A DNA stretch of 64,000 nucleotides, taken from assembly GCA_051954235.1 (NCBI GenBank), contig JBQCHY010000057.1:62001-126000 (forward strand). The letters are read 5' to 3'. Of this stretch, positions 23,759-32,913 are shown in pieces (position 1 is the first letter of the stretch; every line of letters starts with the position of its first letter). The notes beneath the pieces were generated by a model. That model made no database searches. It saw nothing but the letters and a program-made list of their open reading frames with translations, and was not told the DNA's origin. The position numbers were made by a program, and so were the translations under genes. The DNA comes from 62-47 sp051954235. Its GTDB lineage: Bacteria > Pseudomonadota > Alphaproteobacteria > Rhizobiales > Xanthobacteraceae.

Positions 23759-24465
23759 GCTTGCTCAGCATCAAGGCGATGCATGCCGGCTACGGCGCGC
23801 GCAACGTGCTGCATGGGATCGATCTGGATGTCGAGGAGCGGCAGATTCAGGTGGTGCTCGGCGCGAATGGCGCAGGCAAGACCACGCTGCTGCGTGCGAT
23901 TTCAGGCACAATCGGCCGCAAAGGCACCATCGTGTTCGACGGTGCGCGCATCGACCATCTCTCGGCGCGCAAGATCGTCGCGGCCGGCGTTGCCCACGTG
24001 CCGCAGGGACGCGGCACCTTTGCCGATCTGACGGTGGACGAAAACATTCGGCTCGGCGCTTATCTGCGCACGAGCGCGGAAGCGCGGCAGGACCGCGAGC
24101 GCTGGCTGACATTCTTTCCGCGTTTGCGCGAACGGTTGTCGCAGCAGGCCGGAAGCCTTTCCGGCGGCGAGCAGCAGATGCTGGCGATCACCCGTGCGCT
24201 GATGCTGCGGCCGCGGCTGCTGTTGCTCGATGAGCCGTCGCTGGGCTTGGCGCCGATCATCACGCAGGGCCTGTTCAAGACGTTGGCCGCCATTCGTGAA
24301 GAAGTCGGCATGACCATGTTGATCGTCGAACAAAGCGCCAATCTTGCGCTCGATGTCGCAGATTCCGGCGTGGTTCTCGAAAGCGGGGAGATCGTGTTGC
24401 GGGATTCCGCGCAGAATCTTGCGGGCAATGACGAGGTTCGCCGCATCTATCTGGGGTATGAATGA
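23755..24465 (+). CDS. ABC transporter ATP-binding protein, LivF type, system 1
   Basis: A 236-residue second ATPase: Walker A GANGAGKTT, signature SLSGGEQQMLAITRAL, Walker B LLLLDEPSLGL, and the VPQGRGTFADLTVDENI segment typical of LivF. ATGA overlap with LivG in front and with the permease gene behind. Heterodimeric partner of the LivG-type subunit. Confidence 0.93.
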   Translation: MSLLSIKAMHAGYGARNVLHGIDLDVEERQIQVVLGANGAGKTTLLRAISGTIGRKGTIVFDGARIDHLSARKIVAAGVAHVPQGRGTFADLTVDENIRLGAYLRTSAEARQDRERWLTFFPRLRERLSQQAGSLSGGEQQMLAITRALMLRPRLLLLDEPSLGLAPIITQGLFKTLAAIREEVGMTMLIVEQSANLALDVADSGVVLESGEIVLRDSAQNLAGNDEVRRIYLGYE

Positions 24466-25343
24466 ATCTTTTAGCCAGCCAGATTGTCGACGGCCTTGCC
24501 GACGGCGCGATCTACGCGTCGCTCGCGCTCGCGCTCGTCTTCAGCTATCGCTCCACCGGCATCGTCAATTTCGCGCAGGGTGAAATGGCGATGCTGTCCG
24601 CCTATCTCGTTTGGCAGTTGATGGCGTGGGGGATGCCGCTGGTGCCGGCAGCGCTCGTCAGCATCGTCATTTCATTCGTTGCCGGCGCGCTGCTGTATGC
24701 CACTATCGTCAAGCCACTGTCTCACGCCAGCCTGCTCACGGTCGTCAGCGTGCTGATCGGCCTGTACCTCGCGCTCAACAGCCTCGCCGGATTCCTCTGG
24801 AACTACACCATCAAGGCGCTGCCGAGCCTGTTTCCAAAAGTGCATCTGCAAGTCGGTTCATTCACGGTGTCAGCGGAGACAGCTGGAATCATCGCCGTTG
24901 TGGGAGTCGTCCTGCTGCTGCTCTATCTCCTGTTCGAAACCACCAAGGTGGGGCTGGCGATGCGGGGCGCGGCCTCGACGCCGGATTCCGCCATTCTTGT
25001 CGGCGTGTCGGTGCCTGTCATGCTGTTGATCGGCTGGGGCATCGCTGCCGCACTCGGCGCATTGTCCGGCATTCTGGTGGCGCCGCGCGTCTTCCTCAAT
25101 CCGACGATGATGTTCGGCGTCATCATCTACGCCTTCGGGGCGGCGACGCTCGGCGGTTTCGACAGCGTGGTCGGTGCGGTTGTCGGTGGCCTTCTGGTCG
25201 GTGTCGTAGAGAACTTGGTCGGCACGTACATTCCGTGGATCGGGCCTGATCTCAAGATCATCGTGGCGCTGGTCCTGATTTTCGGAACATTGCTGATCAA
25301 GCCGGATGGATTGTTCGGCCGAAAGAAAGTCGTCCGGCTATGA
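24462..25343 (+). CDS. ABC transporter permease, LivH type, system 1
   Basis: A 293-residue inner-membrane permease with about eight hydrophobic segments. It begins LLASQIVDGLADGAIYASLA and contains STGIVNFAQGEMAM, the hallmark of LivH, and the ATPase-contact loop GAASTPDSAILVGVSV. Overlaps both neighbours by four bases. Confidence 0.93.
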   Translation: MNLLASQIVDGLADGAIYASLALALVFSYRSTGIVNFAQGEMAMLSAYLVWQLMAWGMPLVPAALVSIVISFVAGALLYATIVKPLSHASLLTVVSVLIGLYLALNSLAGFLWNYTIKALPSLFPKVHLQVGSFTVSAETAGIIAVVGVVLLLLYLLFETTKVGLAMRGAASTPDSAILVGVSVPVMLLIGWGIAAALGALSGILVAPRVFLNPTMMFGVIIYAFGAATLGGFDSVVGAVVGGLLVGVVENLVGTYIPWIGPDLKIIVALVLIFGTLLIKPDGLFGRKKVVRL

Positions 25344-26386
25344 GCGTTGTCGTCAAACCGAAGCTGCCGGTTGCTGTTCGCGTTGTAGTCGCAGCAGTGC
25401 TAGCCGTCGTCTTCCTCTACGTTATTCCATTTGTCATCCCGAGCTATCTGGTCAGCCAGTTTGCGACGGTGCTGGTGTTCGCCATCGCCATCGTCGGCAT
25501 CAACCTGGTGACGGGATTCGGCGGCGCCATCACACTCGGCCACGCCGCCTTCGTCGCGCTCGGCGCCTACACCACGGCGATCCTGGTGGTGCGTTACGGC
25601 TGGAATCCTTACGCGACCATTCCGGTTTCAGCCGTGCTGAGCTGGGTTGCCGGCTGGTGTCTGGGCTTTCCTGCGCTGCGCTTGCAGGGGCTTTATCTGG
25701 CGCTCGGCACGCTGGTGTTGTCGATTACGGTGCCGCCGGTGCTGAAACGCTTCGACGGGTTCACCGGGGGCGTGCAGGGATTGAATGTCGGCAATCCGGA
25801 AGCGCCGGCCTTTCTGTCGCTCGACGATTCGCAATGGATCTATTTCGTCTGCCTCGCCATCGCTGCGGTGCTCTATGTCGTGGCGCGTCGGATTTTGTCC
25901 GGGCCGTTGCGGCGTGCGCTAGTTGCGGCGCGTGACAATCAACTGGTCGGGGCGGTGATGGGCGTCGATCGCGCGACGCTGACGACCGCAACCTTCGCGA
26001 TGAGCAGCCTCTACGCCGGCGTTGCCGGATCGCTTTACGCAATGATCGTCGGCTTCGTCTCGCCCGACACCTTTAACGTCATGATGAGCCTCAGCCTGTT
26101 CGTCGGCGCGGTGGTGGGCGGCATTACGTCGCTCAACGGCGCCATCATCGGCGCGATGTTCATTCAGTTCGTGCCGATCTGGGCCAGCGACATCGACGTC
26201 TCGCTGGGCGGGCTGGTGTTCGGCGGCGCGCTGATCGTCACGCTGGTGGTGATTCCGGCCGGCATTGGCGGCTTGGGTGAGCGCGTCTTCATCTGGCTTT
26301 GCAGCAGGCTTGGCTGGGTGGAGGGCGCCCGCACCACGCGCGCCGGATCGGAGGCGATGGGGAGTGCGCAGAATGAGCTCGCGTAG
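25340..26386 (+). CDS. ABC transporter permease, LivM type, system 1
   Basis: A 348-residue membrane permease with the LivM landmarks GINLVTGFGGAITLGHAAFV, GLYLALGTLVLSI and the coupling region AARDNQLVGAVMGVD. The last 20 residues are polar. The amidohydrolase start overlaps its end by 14 bases, so that enzyme is translated from the same message and probably acts on the imported compound. Confidence 0.92.
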   Translation: MSVVVKPKLPVAVRVVVAAVLAVVFLYVIPFVIPSYLVSQFATVLVFAIAIVGINLVTGFGGAITLGHAAFVALGAYTTAILVVRYGWNPYATIPVSAVLSWVAGWCLGFPALRLQGLYLALGTLVLSITVPPVLKRFDGFTGGVQGLNVGNPEAPAFLSLDDSQWIYFVCLAIAAVLYVVARRILSGPLRRALVAARDNQLVGAVMGVDRATLTTATFAMSSLYAGVAGSLYAMIVGFVSPDTFNVMMSLSLFVGAVVGGITSLNGAIIGAMFIQFVPIWASDIDVSLGGLVFGGALIVTLVVIPAGIGGLGERVFIWLCSRLGWVEGARTTRAGSEAMGSAQNELA

Positions 26387-28043
26387 CATCGACTACATTC
26401 TCACCGGCAAGGTTATCACGCTGGATGATGCCGGAAGGATCGCGGAGGCGGTCGCTGTCGCAGGCGATCGGATCGTCGCGGTGGGTGAGCGGCGCCAGAT
26501 TCTGGAATTGAAAGGGCCGCAAACGCGCGTCATCGAAACCAGCGGCACCATCATTCCCGGCTTCAATGATGCGCACGCGCACATGGATACCGAGGGATTG
26601 CGCGACCGCTTCCCATCGCTCGGTCATGTCCGCAGCGTCGCCGACGTGCAGGCGCGGATTTCCGAGCTTGCCGGCATGACGCCGCGCGGTGAATGGATCG
26701 TCACCATGCCGGTCGGCGATGCGCCGTTCTATTTCGGCGGCCCGATCGTCTTGCGCGAACGCCGGATGCCGACCCGGGAGGAACTGGATCGCGCGGCGCC
26801 GGATCATCCGGTCTGTATTCTGCCGCCGTCGGGGTACTGGAGCCTGGTGCCGTGCTACACGGCGCTGAATTCGCTGGCGCTGAAGCTGAACGGGCTAGAC
26901 CGCACGTCGGCCTCGCCGGTCGAAGGCGTTGAACTGGAGCGTGACGCCGCGGGCGAACTCACCGGCGTTATCGTCGAGCACAACTATCCGGATTCGGCGC
27001 AGATCGCGCTGCTGCCGGCGGTGCCGCGCTTTTCGCCGCAGGATCGTCGCGACGGCATCCTGCGCTCGGTGCGGGCCTATCACACCGTCGGCACCACCAG
27101 CGTCTACGAGGGGCATGGTTGCGCGCCGGAAGTCATCAGCGCCTATCGCGACCTGTGGCAGGCGAACGAATTGACGATGCGGATGCATCTCGTCGTCAGT
27201 CCGGGTTGGGCAACCAGCGAGGAGGCCGAACCGATGATGCGCGACGGGCTCGCGCATGCGCGCGGCGCCGGAATCGGCGACGCGATGCTCCGCATCGGCG
27301 GCATCTTTGTTGGCTACGGTGGCGAACCGACAGCGGCCCGCGCCGCGCGGATTGATCCGGCCGATCTCGGCTGGTCGTGCTACATCAAGCACGCCAACGA
27401 ACCCGCGGAGTTCGAAAAGCTCTGCATGCTCGCGGCCGCGCACGATCTGCGCATCCATACGATTGCCGTGGACAAGCTGTATGAACTGCTGCCGATCTTC
27501 GAGCGCGTGCATGCGGTTCACGATATCTCGCGCCGCCGCTGGGTGGTGGAGCACATGAGTCATGCGTCGACGCCCGATCTCGCGCGCCTCAAGGCGCTGG
27601 GCATTGGTGTCACCCTGATTCCGGATTATCACGTCTGGAAGGTCGGTACGCGTTTCTTCCCGTTGTCGGAGGCCGATCGCGAGTTGGTGTCGCCCACCGC
27701 GCAACTCGATGCGCTCGGCGTGCCAGTGGCGTGCGGCACCGACAACAGCCCGTTCAATCCGCTGGCCACCATGCGCGCGATGCGTACCCGCCGCGAGCGT
27801 ACCACCGGCGAAGTGTTGGGCGCGGGCGGACGGACCTCCGCCGAACTGGCGCTGCGCGCGATGACGCAAAACGGTGCGTGGTTCTCCTTCGAGGAGACCG
27901 TCAAAGGTCGGATCATGCCGGGTTACTTCGCCGATCTCGTCGTGCTCAGCGGCTGTCCGCTCGCTACGCCGGGCGAGGAACTGGAGACGCTGTCCTGTCT
28001 CGCCACCATGGTCGGCGGGCGCTTCGTTCACGGCAACGTCTAG
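26373..28043 (+). CDS. Amidohydrolase family protein (YtcJ-like), copy 1
   Basis: A 556-residue metal-dependent hydrolase of the amidohydrolase superfamily. The first metal motif is GFNDAHAHMD near residue 65; later histidines in VVEHMSHAS and the aspartate in CGTDNSPFNP fit the remaining ligands. N- and C-terminal beta-sandwich parts (ILTGKVITLDDAGRIAEAVA; PGYFADLVVLSG) are typical of the YtcJ/imidazolonepropionase-like branch. GGGGAG precedes the ATG. Placed at the end of the importer operon; a second, distantly related amidohydrolase ends the other importer operon at 39151. Substrate unknown: N-acyl, imide or cyclic amide are possible. Confidence 0.87.
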   Translation: MSSRSIDYILTGKVITLDDAGRIAEAVAVAGDRIVAVGERRQILELKGPQTRVIETSGTIIPGFNDAHAHMDTEGLRDRFPSLGHVRSVADVQARISELAGMTPRGEWIVTMPVGDAPFYFGGPIVLRERRMPTREELDRAAPDHPVCILPPSGYWSLVPCYTALNSLALKLNGLDRTSASPVEGVELERDAAGELTGVIVEHNYPDSAQIALLPAVPRFSPQDRRDGILRSVRAYHTVGTTSVYEGHGCAPEVISAYRDLWQANELTMRMHLVVSPGWATSEEAEPMMRDGLAHARGAGIGDAMLRIGGIFVGYGGEPTAARAARIDPADLGWSCYIKHANEPAEFEKLCMLAAAHDLRIHTIAVDKLYELLPIFERVHAVHDISRRRWVVEHMSHASTPDLARLKALGIGVTLIPDYHVWKVGTRFFPLSEADRELVSPTAQLDALGVPVACGTDNSPFNPLATMRAMRTRRERTTGEVLGAGGRTSAELALRAMTQNGAWFSFEETVKGRIMPGYFADLVVLSGCPLATPGEELETLSCLATMVGGRFVHGNV

Positions 28044-28068
28044 TTCAAACGCTCAGGATACCCAGCTC

Positions 28069-28995
28069 ATGGCCATCGATCCGCAGCTTGCTCCGTTCAT
28101 CGCGAAACTTGAGGAGGCGTGGCCGGAGCCGGCGCTATCGCTGCCGGTCGATGTCTGGCGCGAGCTCGTCGAGCGGCTATCGGCTGCGGCGCGTGCGCCA
28201 TATCCGGACGGTCTTGATGTCGAGACCTGCATCATCGACGGCCCGCGACCGGTGCGCGTGCGCATCTATCGTCCGCGTGCATCGCAACCGTTGCCCGCAC
28301 TGGTTTACATGCATGGCGGCGGATGGGTGACTGGCAGCATCGATAGTCACGATTCGATCACCGCCGCGATCGCTGCGGATACGCCTTGTGTCGTGATCAG
28401 CGTGGATTATGCCCGTGCGCCGGAGCATCCGTTTCCCGCGCCGATGGAGGATTGCCGCGCGGTCGTCGCCTGGACGTTCGCCAATGCAGCCGGGATCGGC
28501 GTTGATCCTGCCGCCATCTTTGTCGGTGGTGATTCTGCCGGCGGCAACCTCGCGGCGGCGATGACGATTGCTTTTCGCGATGGCCCGTTGCAATTGCGCG
28601 GGCAGTTGCTGCTCTATCCGTGCGTCGATGTCGATTTCCAGCGGCCGTCTTACATCAGCGAGGCCCAGGCGCCTTATTTGAAGGCGGCGGAGATGGTCTG
28701 GTTCTGGAATCAGTATTGCCCGGATGCGCAGCAGCGCAAAAATCCGCTCGCGGTTCCGATGCGTTGCGAAAATTTGTCGAACTTGCCGCCGGCCTTCGTC
28801 GTGGTGGCCGAGCACGATCCGCTGCGTGACGATGGCCACGCCTATGCGGAGCGGTTGAGGACCGCCGGTGTTCCGGTGACGTTCCGGCCCGGGTTGGGGC
28901 TCATTCACGGCTTTGTGCGCGCGCGAGCGCTGTGCGAGGCCGCGCAGGCCGAGCATGAGGCAATGACGCAGTGGCTGCGGACCACGGCGCGGTGA
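28069..28995 (+). CDS. Alpha/beta hydrolase, hormone-sensitive-lipase family
   Basis: A 308-residue esterase-type hydrolase. The oxyanion-hole motif is YMHGGGWVTGS near residue 80, the nucleophile GGDSAGGNLAAAM near residue 150, the acid in VVAEHDPLRDDGHAYAE and the histidine in LIHGFVRA. Twenty-five bases separate it from the amidohydrolase, so it probably belongs to the same transcript. It could hydrolyse an ester or amide substrate before ring cleavage, or a ring-cleavage product; nothing decides between them. Confidence 0.87.
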   Translation: MAIDPQLAPFIAKLEEAWPEPALSLPVDVWRELVERLSAAARAPYPDGLDVETCIIDGPRPVRVRIYRPRASQPLPALVYMHGGGWVTGSIDSHDSITAAIAADTPCVVISVDYARAPEHPFPAPMEDCRAVVAWTFANAAGIGVDPAAIFVGGDSAGGNLAAAMTIAFRDGPLQLRGQLLLYPCVDVDFQRPSYISEAQAPYLKAAEMVWFWNQYCPDAQQRKNPLAVPMRCENLSNLPPAFVVVAEHDPLRDDGHAYAERLRTAGVPVTFRPGLGLIHGFVRARALCEAAQAEHEAMTQWLRTTAR

Positions 28996-29055
28996 TATAA
29001 CGGCCGCGTGGTGCCGACGGCAATTGCCGTCCGGTCTCGTTTGAGGAGTGACGGG

Positions 29056-29745
29056 ATGTCCCAGATCCAGGCTGCGTTGTCCCCCGTGGGGCGTCCGGGC
29101 GTCAGCGAGACGTTGCGCGTCCCGCAGGCGATGCTGGCCTATCTTCTCGGCATTGCGCCCGCTCTGGCGCGGCGCCGGTTCGCCAAGGGACGTGCACTCT
29201 ATCGGCAGGACGACATCAGCGATCAGGTATTCGTTGTCATCTCGGGTCGCGTCGGCATCACCATGCTTCGTCCCGACGGGCAGGAGTTGCTGATCGATAT
29301 CGTCGGCTCCGGCGCGCTCTGCGGCGAGGGTGCCGCCTTCGACGGCCTGCCGCGATTTTCCAGCGCCAGTGTGCTGGAGAATTGCGAGGTGCTCGTGATC
29401 CCGGCGACGGATTTTTGCAAGCTGATGTCCGGTCATGCCGAGCTTGCGCCGTTGGTGGTGCAGACCATCGCGCTGAAGCAACGGATGCTGGCGACGCGGT
29501 TGGCGCAGGTGACGCAGGCCTCGCCCGAGGTTCGCATCACCGAACTGCTGTCGCAGATCACGACGCCCGACGCGCCGACCATCGTTTTGACGCATCAGCA
29601 GATCGCCAACCTGATCGGCGCTTCGCGCATCACCGTGACGCGCGCGATGCAAAAGCTGCGACGCGACGGCGCGGTGCGCTGCCAGCGCGGCCAGTATGAA
29701 CTCGTGCGGTCGCAGCTCGCGGATAGTCTGCACGCGCAAGCCTGA
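29056..29745 (+). CDS. Crp/Fnr family transcriptional regulator, copy A
   Basis: A 229-residue regulator with an N-terminal cyclic-nucleotide-binding-like domain (FAKGRALYRQDDISDQVFVV, then CGEGAAFDGLPRFSS) and a C-terminal winged helix (THQQIANLIGASRITVTRAM). No Fnr-type cysteine cluster is visible. GAGGAG lies eight bases before the ATG at 29056. It is closely related to the convergent-strand regulator at 30337-31020: both carry CGEG.AFDGLPRFSSA. The two flank the flavin reductase gene. Confidence 0.88.
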   Translation: MSQIQAALSPVGRPGVSETLRVPQAMLAYLLGIAPALARRRFAKGRALYRQDDISDQVFVVISGRVGITMLRPDGQELLIDIVGSGALCGEGAAFDGLPRFSSASVLENCEVLVIPATDFCKLMSGHAELAPLVVQTIALKQRMLATRLAQVTQASPEVRITELLSQITTPDAPTIVLTHQQIANLIGASRITVTRAMQKLRRDGAVRCQRGQYELVRSQLADSLHAQA

Positions 29746-29835
29746 TGCGGCCGTCGCGGCCTGTGTACCGCGATACGGCATTCCTCGACGCGATCCGTCA
29801 TGCTCCGGTCGATGCAATGATCGGGACGATCGCGT

Positions 29836-30327
29836 ATGACGGATGCTGCTGCCTTGACGTTTCGTCGCCTGATGGGCCGCTTCGCCACCGGCGTCGCAGT
29901 GGTACTGACGGCCGGAGAGCAGGGGCCGATCGGGTTGACGGTGAATTCGCTCACCTCTCTCAGTCTTGATCCGCCGCTGCTGTTGTTTTGCGCGCGTAAT
30001 GAAAGCCGGGCGGGGCGCTCGGTGATTGCCCGTGGCTCGTTTTCAGTCAACATTTTGTCGGACGCGCAGCGGCATATCTCCGGTTACTTCGCCGGCCAGA
30101 CCGAGGCCTGGAATATGAATGCATGCCGGCAGCATCTTGAATGGTTCACGATTCCGGATTGCAACGCGGTGATGTTTTGCGAGGTCGCGAGCACCTATCC
30201 TGGCGGCGATCACACCATCATCGTTGGCGCCGTCCGGGAGATCGTCGGCCCGCCGACCGCCAAGCGGCCGCTGCTCTATCATGAGGGGCGCTACAGCGTC
30301 ATGCATTCCGTCGGTGAGTGCGGCTAG
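29836..30327 (+). CDS. Flavin reductase (small component of a two-component monooxygenase)
   Basis: A 163-residue flavin reductase of the HpaC/HsaB-like fold: FRRLMGRFATGVAVVLT at the start, GLTVNSLTSLSLDPPLLLFC, SVNILSDAQRHIS, and the YHEGRYSVM end. It supplies reduced FMN or FAD to an oxygenase; the obvious partner is the acyl-CoA-dehydrogenase-like monooxygenase at 31117, which lies beyond a gene on the opposite strand. The ATG at 29836 has only a weak ribosome site. Its C-terminus converges with the second Crp gene at ten bases distance. Confidence 0.87.
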   Translation: MTDAAALTFRRLMGRFATGVAVVLTAGEQGPIGLTVNSLTSLSLDPPLLLFCARNESRAGRSVIARGSFSVNILSDAQRHISGYFAGQTEAWNMNACRQHLEWFTIPDCNAVMFCEVASTYPGGDHTIIVGAVREIVGPPTAKRPLLYHEGRYSVMHSVGECG

Positions 30328-30336
30328 ATCGGAGCT

Positions 30337-31020
30337 TCAACCGACATCGGCCCGGCGTTTCAGCAGGATGTGCCCGTCGACGATGTCGATACGGTTCTGC
30401 TCGCGCAGCCGCTGCAAGGTACGCGTCACAGTCACGCGTGACGTGCCGGTCATGGTCGCGATCTGCTCATGCGTGACGTGCGTGACCAATAGCCGCCCTT
30501 TCGGATGATCGATCGCGAACATTTCCTCGAGCCGGGTCAATAGCTCCATGATGCGATCCTGCGGCTCGCGTGACGCAAGATGCTTGAGGCGGATCGCGAC
30601 AACACGCTGCTTCAGGCTGGTGACGCGCAACAGCGAGGTTGCGAACTCAGGATGGGCGCGAAAGATCTCCGTCATCTTCGACGTATCGAACTCGATCGCC
30701 TCGGTGTCCTCGATGGCAGCGGCGCTGGAGAAACGCGGCAGTCCGTCGAATGCCGAACCCTCGCCGCAAACGGTTTCCGGTCCCATCAACTCCAACACGA
30801 CCTCGGAGCCGTCCGCGCGAAAGATCGAGATCTGCACCAGTCCCTTGAGCACGAAATAGAACCGCGTCGAGATTTCACCTTGCTCATAGAGCACGGTGTC
30901 TTTCTTGAATTTACGGCGACGGCCAAAGGCGGCGTGTCGGCTGATCTGTTCGACGAGTTGTCGATCGATGCGCCATGTGCCGAGTTTCTTTTTCGTCATG
31001 GTATGCGTGGTCCGGGGCAT
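30337..31020 (-). CDS. Crp/Fnr family transcriptional regulator, copy B
   Basis: A 227-residue paralogue of the regulator at 29056: sensor domain FKKDTVLYEQGEISTRFYFV and CGEGSAFDGLPRFSSAAAIED, DNA-binding helix HEQIATMTGTSRVTVTRTLQ. No cysteine cluster. It reads away from the monooxygenase gene at 31117, with 96 bases between the two starts, so it is well placed to control that promoter. The start at 31020 has a weak ribosome site; an internal ATG at 30999 is possible. Confidence 0.87.
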   Translation of the reverse strand: MPRTTHTMTKKKLGTWRIDRQLVEQISRHAAFGRRRKFKKDTVLYEQGEISTRFYFVLKGLVQISIFRADGSEVVLELMGPETVCGEGSAFDGLPRFSSAAAIEDTEAIEFDTSKMTEIFRAHPEFATSLLRVTSLKQRVVAIRLKHLASREPQDRIMELLTRLEEMFAIDHPKGRLLVTHVTHEQIATMTGTSRVTVTRTLQRLREQNRIDIVDGHILLKRRADVG

Positions 31021-31116
31021 GATCCCAGATTGAACGGAAAAGATGCGCCATCTCGTATAGGGCGATACAGCCCGGTGGAAATCGATCGGGCTAGCGTTGC
31101 GGCATCAGTTTTTCGG

Positions 31117-32352
31117 ATGGAGCCGATGGCGTCAATGGCACTTGCGCAGGCGGAGAACCGGCCAACGGAAGAGGGCAGCGTCAGCGCCGCAACCGTGGTG
31201 GCGAACGCGGCCGGAATGCGGGACTGGCTGCAAGGCAAGGCCGCCGAGATCGAGCAGCGTCGCAGTCTTTTGCCCGAAGTGGTGGAGCGGCTGGTGGCGA
31301 ACGATCTGTTCCGTATCACCCAGCCGAGCGCCTATGGCGGCCTCGGCCTCGACCCACGCGCCGCATGGGAAGCGACCTATGAGGTCGCGCGCGGCTGTTC
31401 ATCCTCCGCCTGGATTCTCGGCCTCTCCAGCGCCAACGTGGTGATGATCGGAAAATTCTCGGCGGAAGCCCAGCGCGATGTCTTTCTCTCCGGTAAGCCG
31501 ACCATCGTGTCGCTGCTGACCGGCGGCGTCGGACAGGATCTTGTGGCGGAGCCGGTGGAGGGCGGTATGCTGCTCAGCGGCCGCTGGCGTTACGCTTCAG
31601 GTATCGATGTCGCGACTTGGGCGGGCCTTCTGGTGCCGATCCCGATCGACGGGCAGATGGTGCCGCATGTGGTGCTGGTGCCGGCGGATGCTTTCGCCGT
31701 CGATCAGGCGAGCTGGAACGTGCTGGGAATGCGCGGCACTGGCAGCAAGGATATTTCGCTGACGAAGGCGTTCGTGCCCGCGCATCGCTGGATGAACTGG
31801 CAGGTGTTGCAGGATGGCGGTTGTCATCCGACCTGTCCGCAGCATGGCGCGATCACCGCCGCGCCGCTCAATCCCATCAATGCGATGTCGACGCTGGCGC
31901 CGACGCTGGGTGTCGCTTCGGCGGTGGTGGAAGAGTTTCGCGTCATCGCCAAAGCGAAGGTCAGCCCGGCGGCGCAGAAGGCGCTGGTGGAAGATCGCGT
32001 CGCGCAGATCGAGGCGGCGACTAGCGAGGCGACATTGGCGATCCTGCGCCGTTCGTTGCTCGACGATGCCGATGACATTCTCGACGCCGCGCGGGCCGGC
32101 CATGTCAGCCTGATTGCGCGCGCTGCCATGCGCACCCGCTTTGCCGTGGCCTCGCGGCTGGCCTTGCAGACTACGCAGCGATTGTTTGCGGCGCTTGGCG
32201 GTTCGGTACTGCCGAGTGGGACGCGGATTGAGCGGCTGTTCCGCGATGTCCACGCCATGAGCAGCCACATGCTGCTGCAACCCGACGCCATCGGCGAGCC
32301 TTATGGCCGCCTGCTGCTCGACCTGCCGCTGCCGCCGACGGCACGCATCTGA
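31117..32352 (+). CDS. Group D flavin monooxygenase with acyl-CoA dehydrogenase fold (large component)
   Basis: A roughly 411-residue oxygenase. The sequence is acyl-CoA-dehydrogenase-like (NDLFRITQPSAYGGLGLDPR, SSSAWILGLSSANVVMIGKF, LSGRWRYASGIDVATW, LGMRGTGSKDISLTKAFVP, ALGGSVLPSGTRIERLFRD) but has the pattern of flavin-dependent aromatic hydroxylases such as 4-hydroxyphenylacetate hydroxylase C2 and HsaA rather than a dehydrogenase: the YEGT-type glutamate region is absent. It would hydroxylate an aromatic ring with reduced flavin from the reductase at 29836. Three in-frame ATGs (31117, 31126, 31135) compete; none has a clear ribosome site. Confidence 0.83.
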   Translation: MEPMASMALAQAENRPTEEGSVSAATVVANAAGMRDWLQGKAAEIEQRRSLLPEVVERLVANDLFRITQPSAYGGLGLDPRAAWEATYEVARGCSSSAWILGLSSANVVMIGKFSAEAQRDVFLSGKPTIVSLLTGGVGQDLVAEPVEGGMLLSGRWRYASGIDVATWAGLLVPIPIDGQMVPHVVLVPADAFAVDQASWNVLGMRGTGSKDISLTKAFVPAHRWMNWQVLQDGGCHPTCPQHGAITAAPLNPINAMSTLAPTLGVASAVVEEFRVIAKAKVSPAAQKALVEDRVAQIEAATSEATLAILRRSLLDDADDILDAARAGHVSLIARAAMRTRFAVASRLALQTTQRLFAALGGSVLPSGTRIERLFRDVHAMSSHMLLQPDAIGEPYGRLLLDLPLPPTARI

Positions 32353-32373
32353 TTTCGACCACCGGAGACTGCA

Positions 32374-32787
32374 ATGAAGAAACAAGCCATCAATTCCACC
32401 AATCCGATCTTCGCCACGCCGGACGGATCGACGATCTTCAAGAAGTTCGGCTATTCGCCGGCAGTGCGCGCGGGCGATTTCCTCTACGTCGCCGGTCAGA
32501 TCGGCCTCAATCCGGATGGCTCGATGCCGGCCAATGACGAAGGCCAAATCGTCAACGCCTTCGACCGGCTCAAGATCGTAATCGAGGAAGCTGGCGCCTC
32601 GCTCGACGATATCGTCGAACTGGTCAGTTATCACGTCGGGTTGCAGAACCATCTCGGCAAGTTCGTCGAGATCAAGAGCCGCTACATCCGCGAGCCGTAT
32701 CCGACCTGGACCATCCTCGAGATCGCCGGCCTGGCGCGGCCGGGCCTCATCATCGAGATCAAGGCGGTGGCCTACGCGCCGAAATAG
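32374..32787 (+). CDS. RidA family enamine/imine deaminase-like protein, copy 1
   Basis: A 137-residue trimer-forming protein of the RidA/YjgF/UK114 family, with PAVRAGDFLYVAGQIGLNPD, the middle IVIEEAGASLDDIVELVSYH and the C-terminal PTWTILEIAGLARPGLIIEI, where the arginine that binds the carboxylate in RidA is present. The family includes 2-aminomuconate deaminase of the aminophenol and nitrobenzoate routes. It sits between the ring hydroxylase and a ring-cleaving dioxygenase, so deamination of a ring-cleavage product is a reasonable guess. Confidence 0.88.
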   Translation: MKKQAINSTNPIFATPDGSTIFKKFGYSPAVRAGDFLYVAGQIGLNPDGSMPANDEGQIVNAFDRLKIVIEEAGASLDDIVELVSYHVGLQNHLGKFVEIKSRYIREPYPTWTILEIAGLARPGLIIEIKAVAYAPK

Positions 32788-32913
32788 CGCCCGGGCTGGG
32801 AGGGCGGCGGCGGCAAAGAATATCGGCGCTTGGTAGCGGCTGATACAGACGCGCTCCGGCCGCCCGCTAACCTGCCGGCCAGTATCGCCGCCGAAACGAG
32901 CAAGGGGATGACC

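Noticed and set aside
29745..29969. Short plus-strand frame beginning at the Crp stop
   Set aside because: It overlaps most of the flavin reductase N-terminus and turns into arginine-rich sequence; only the reductase frame shows homology-like motifs.
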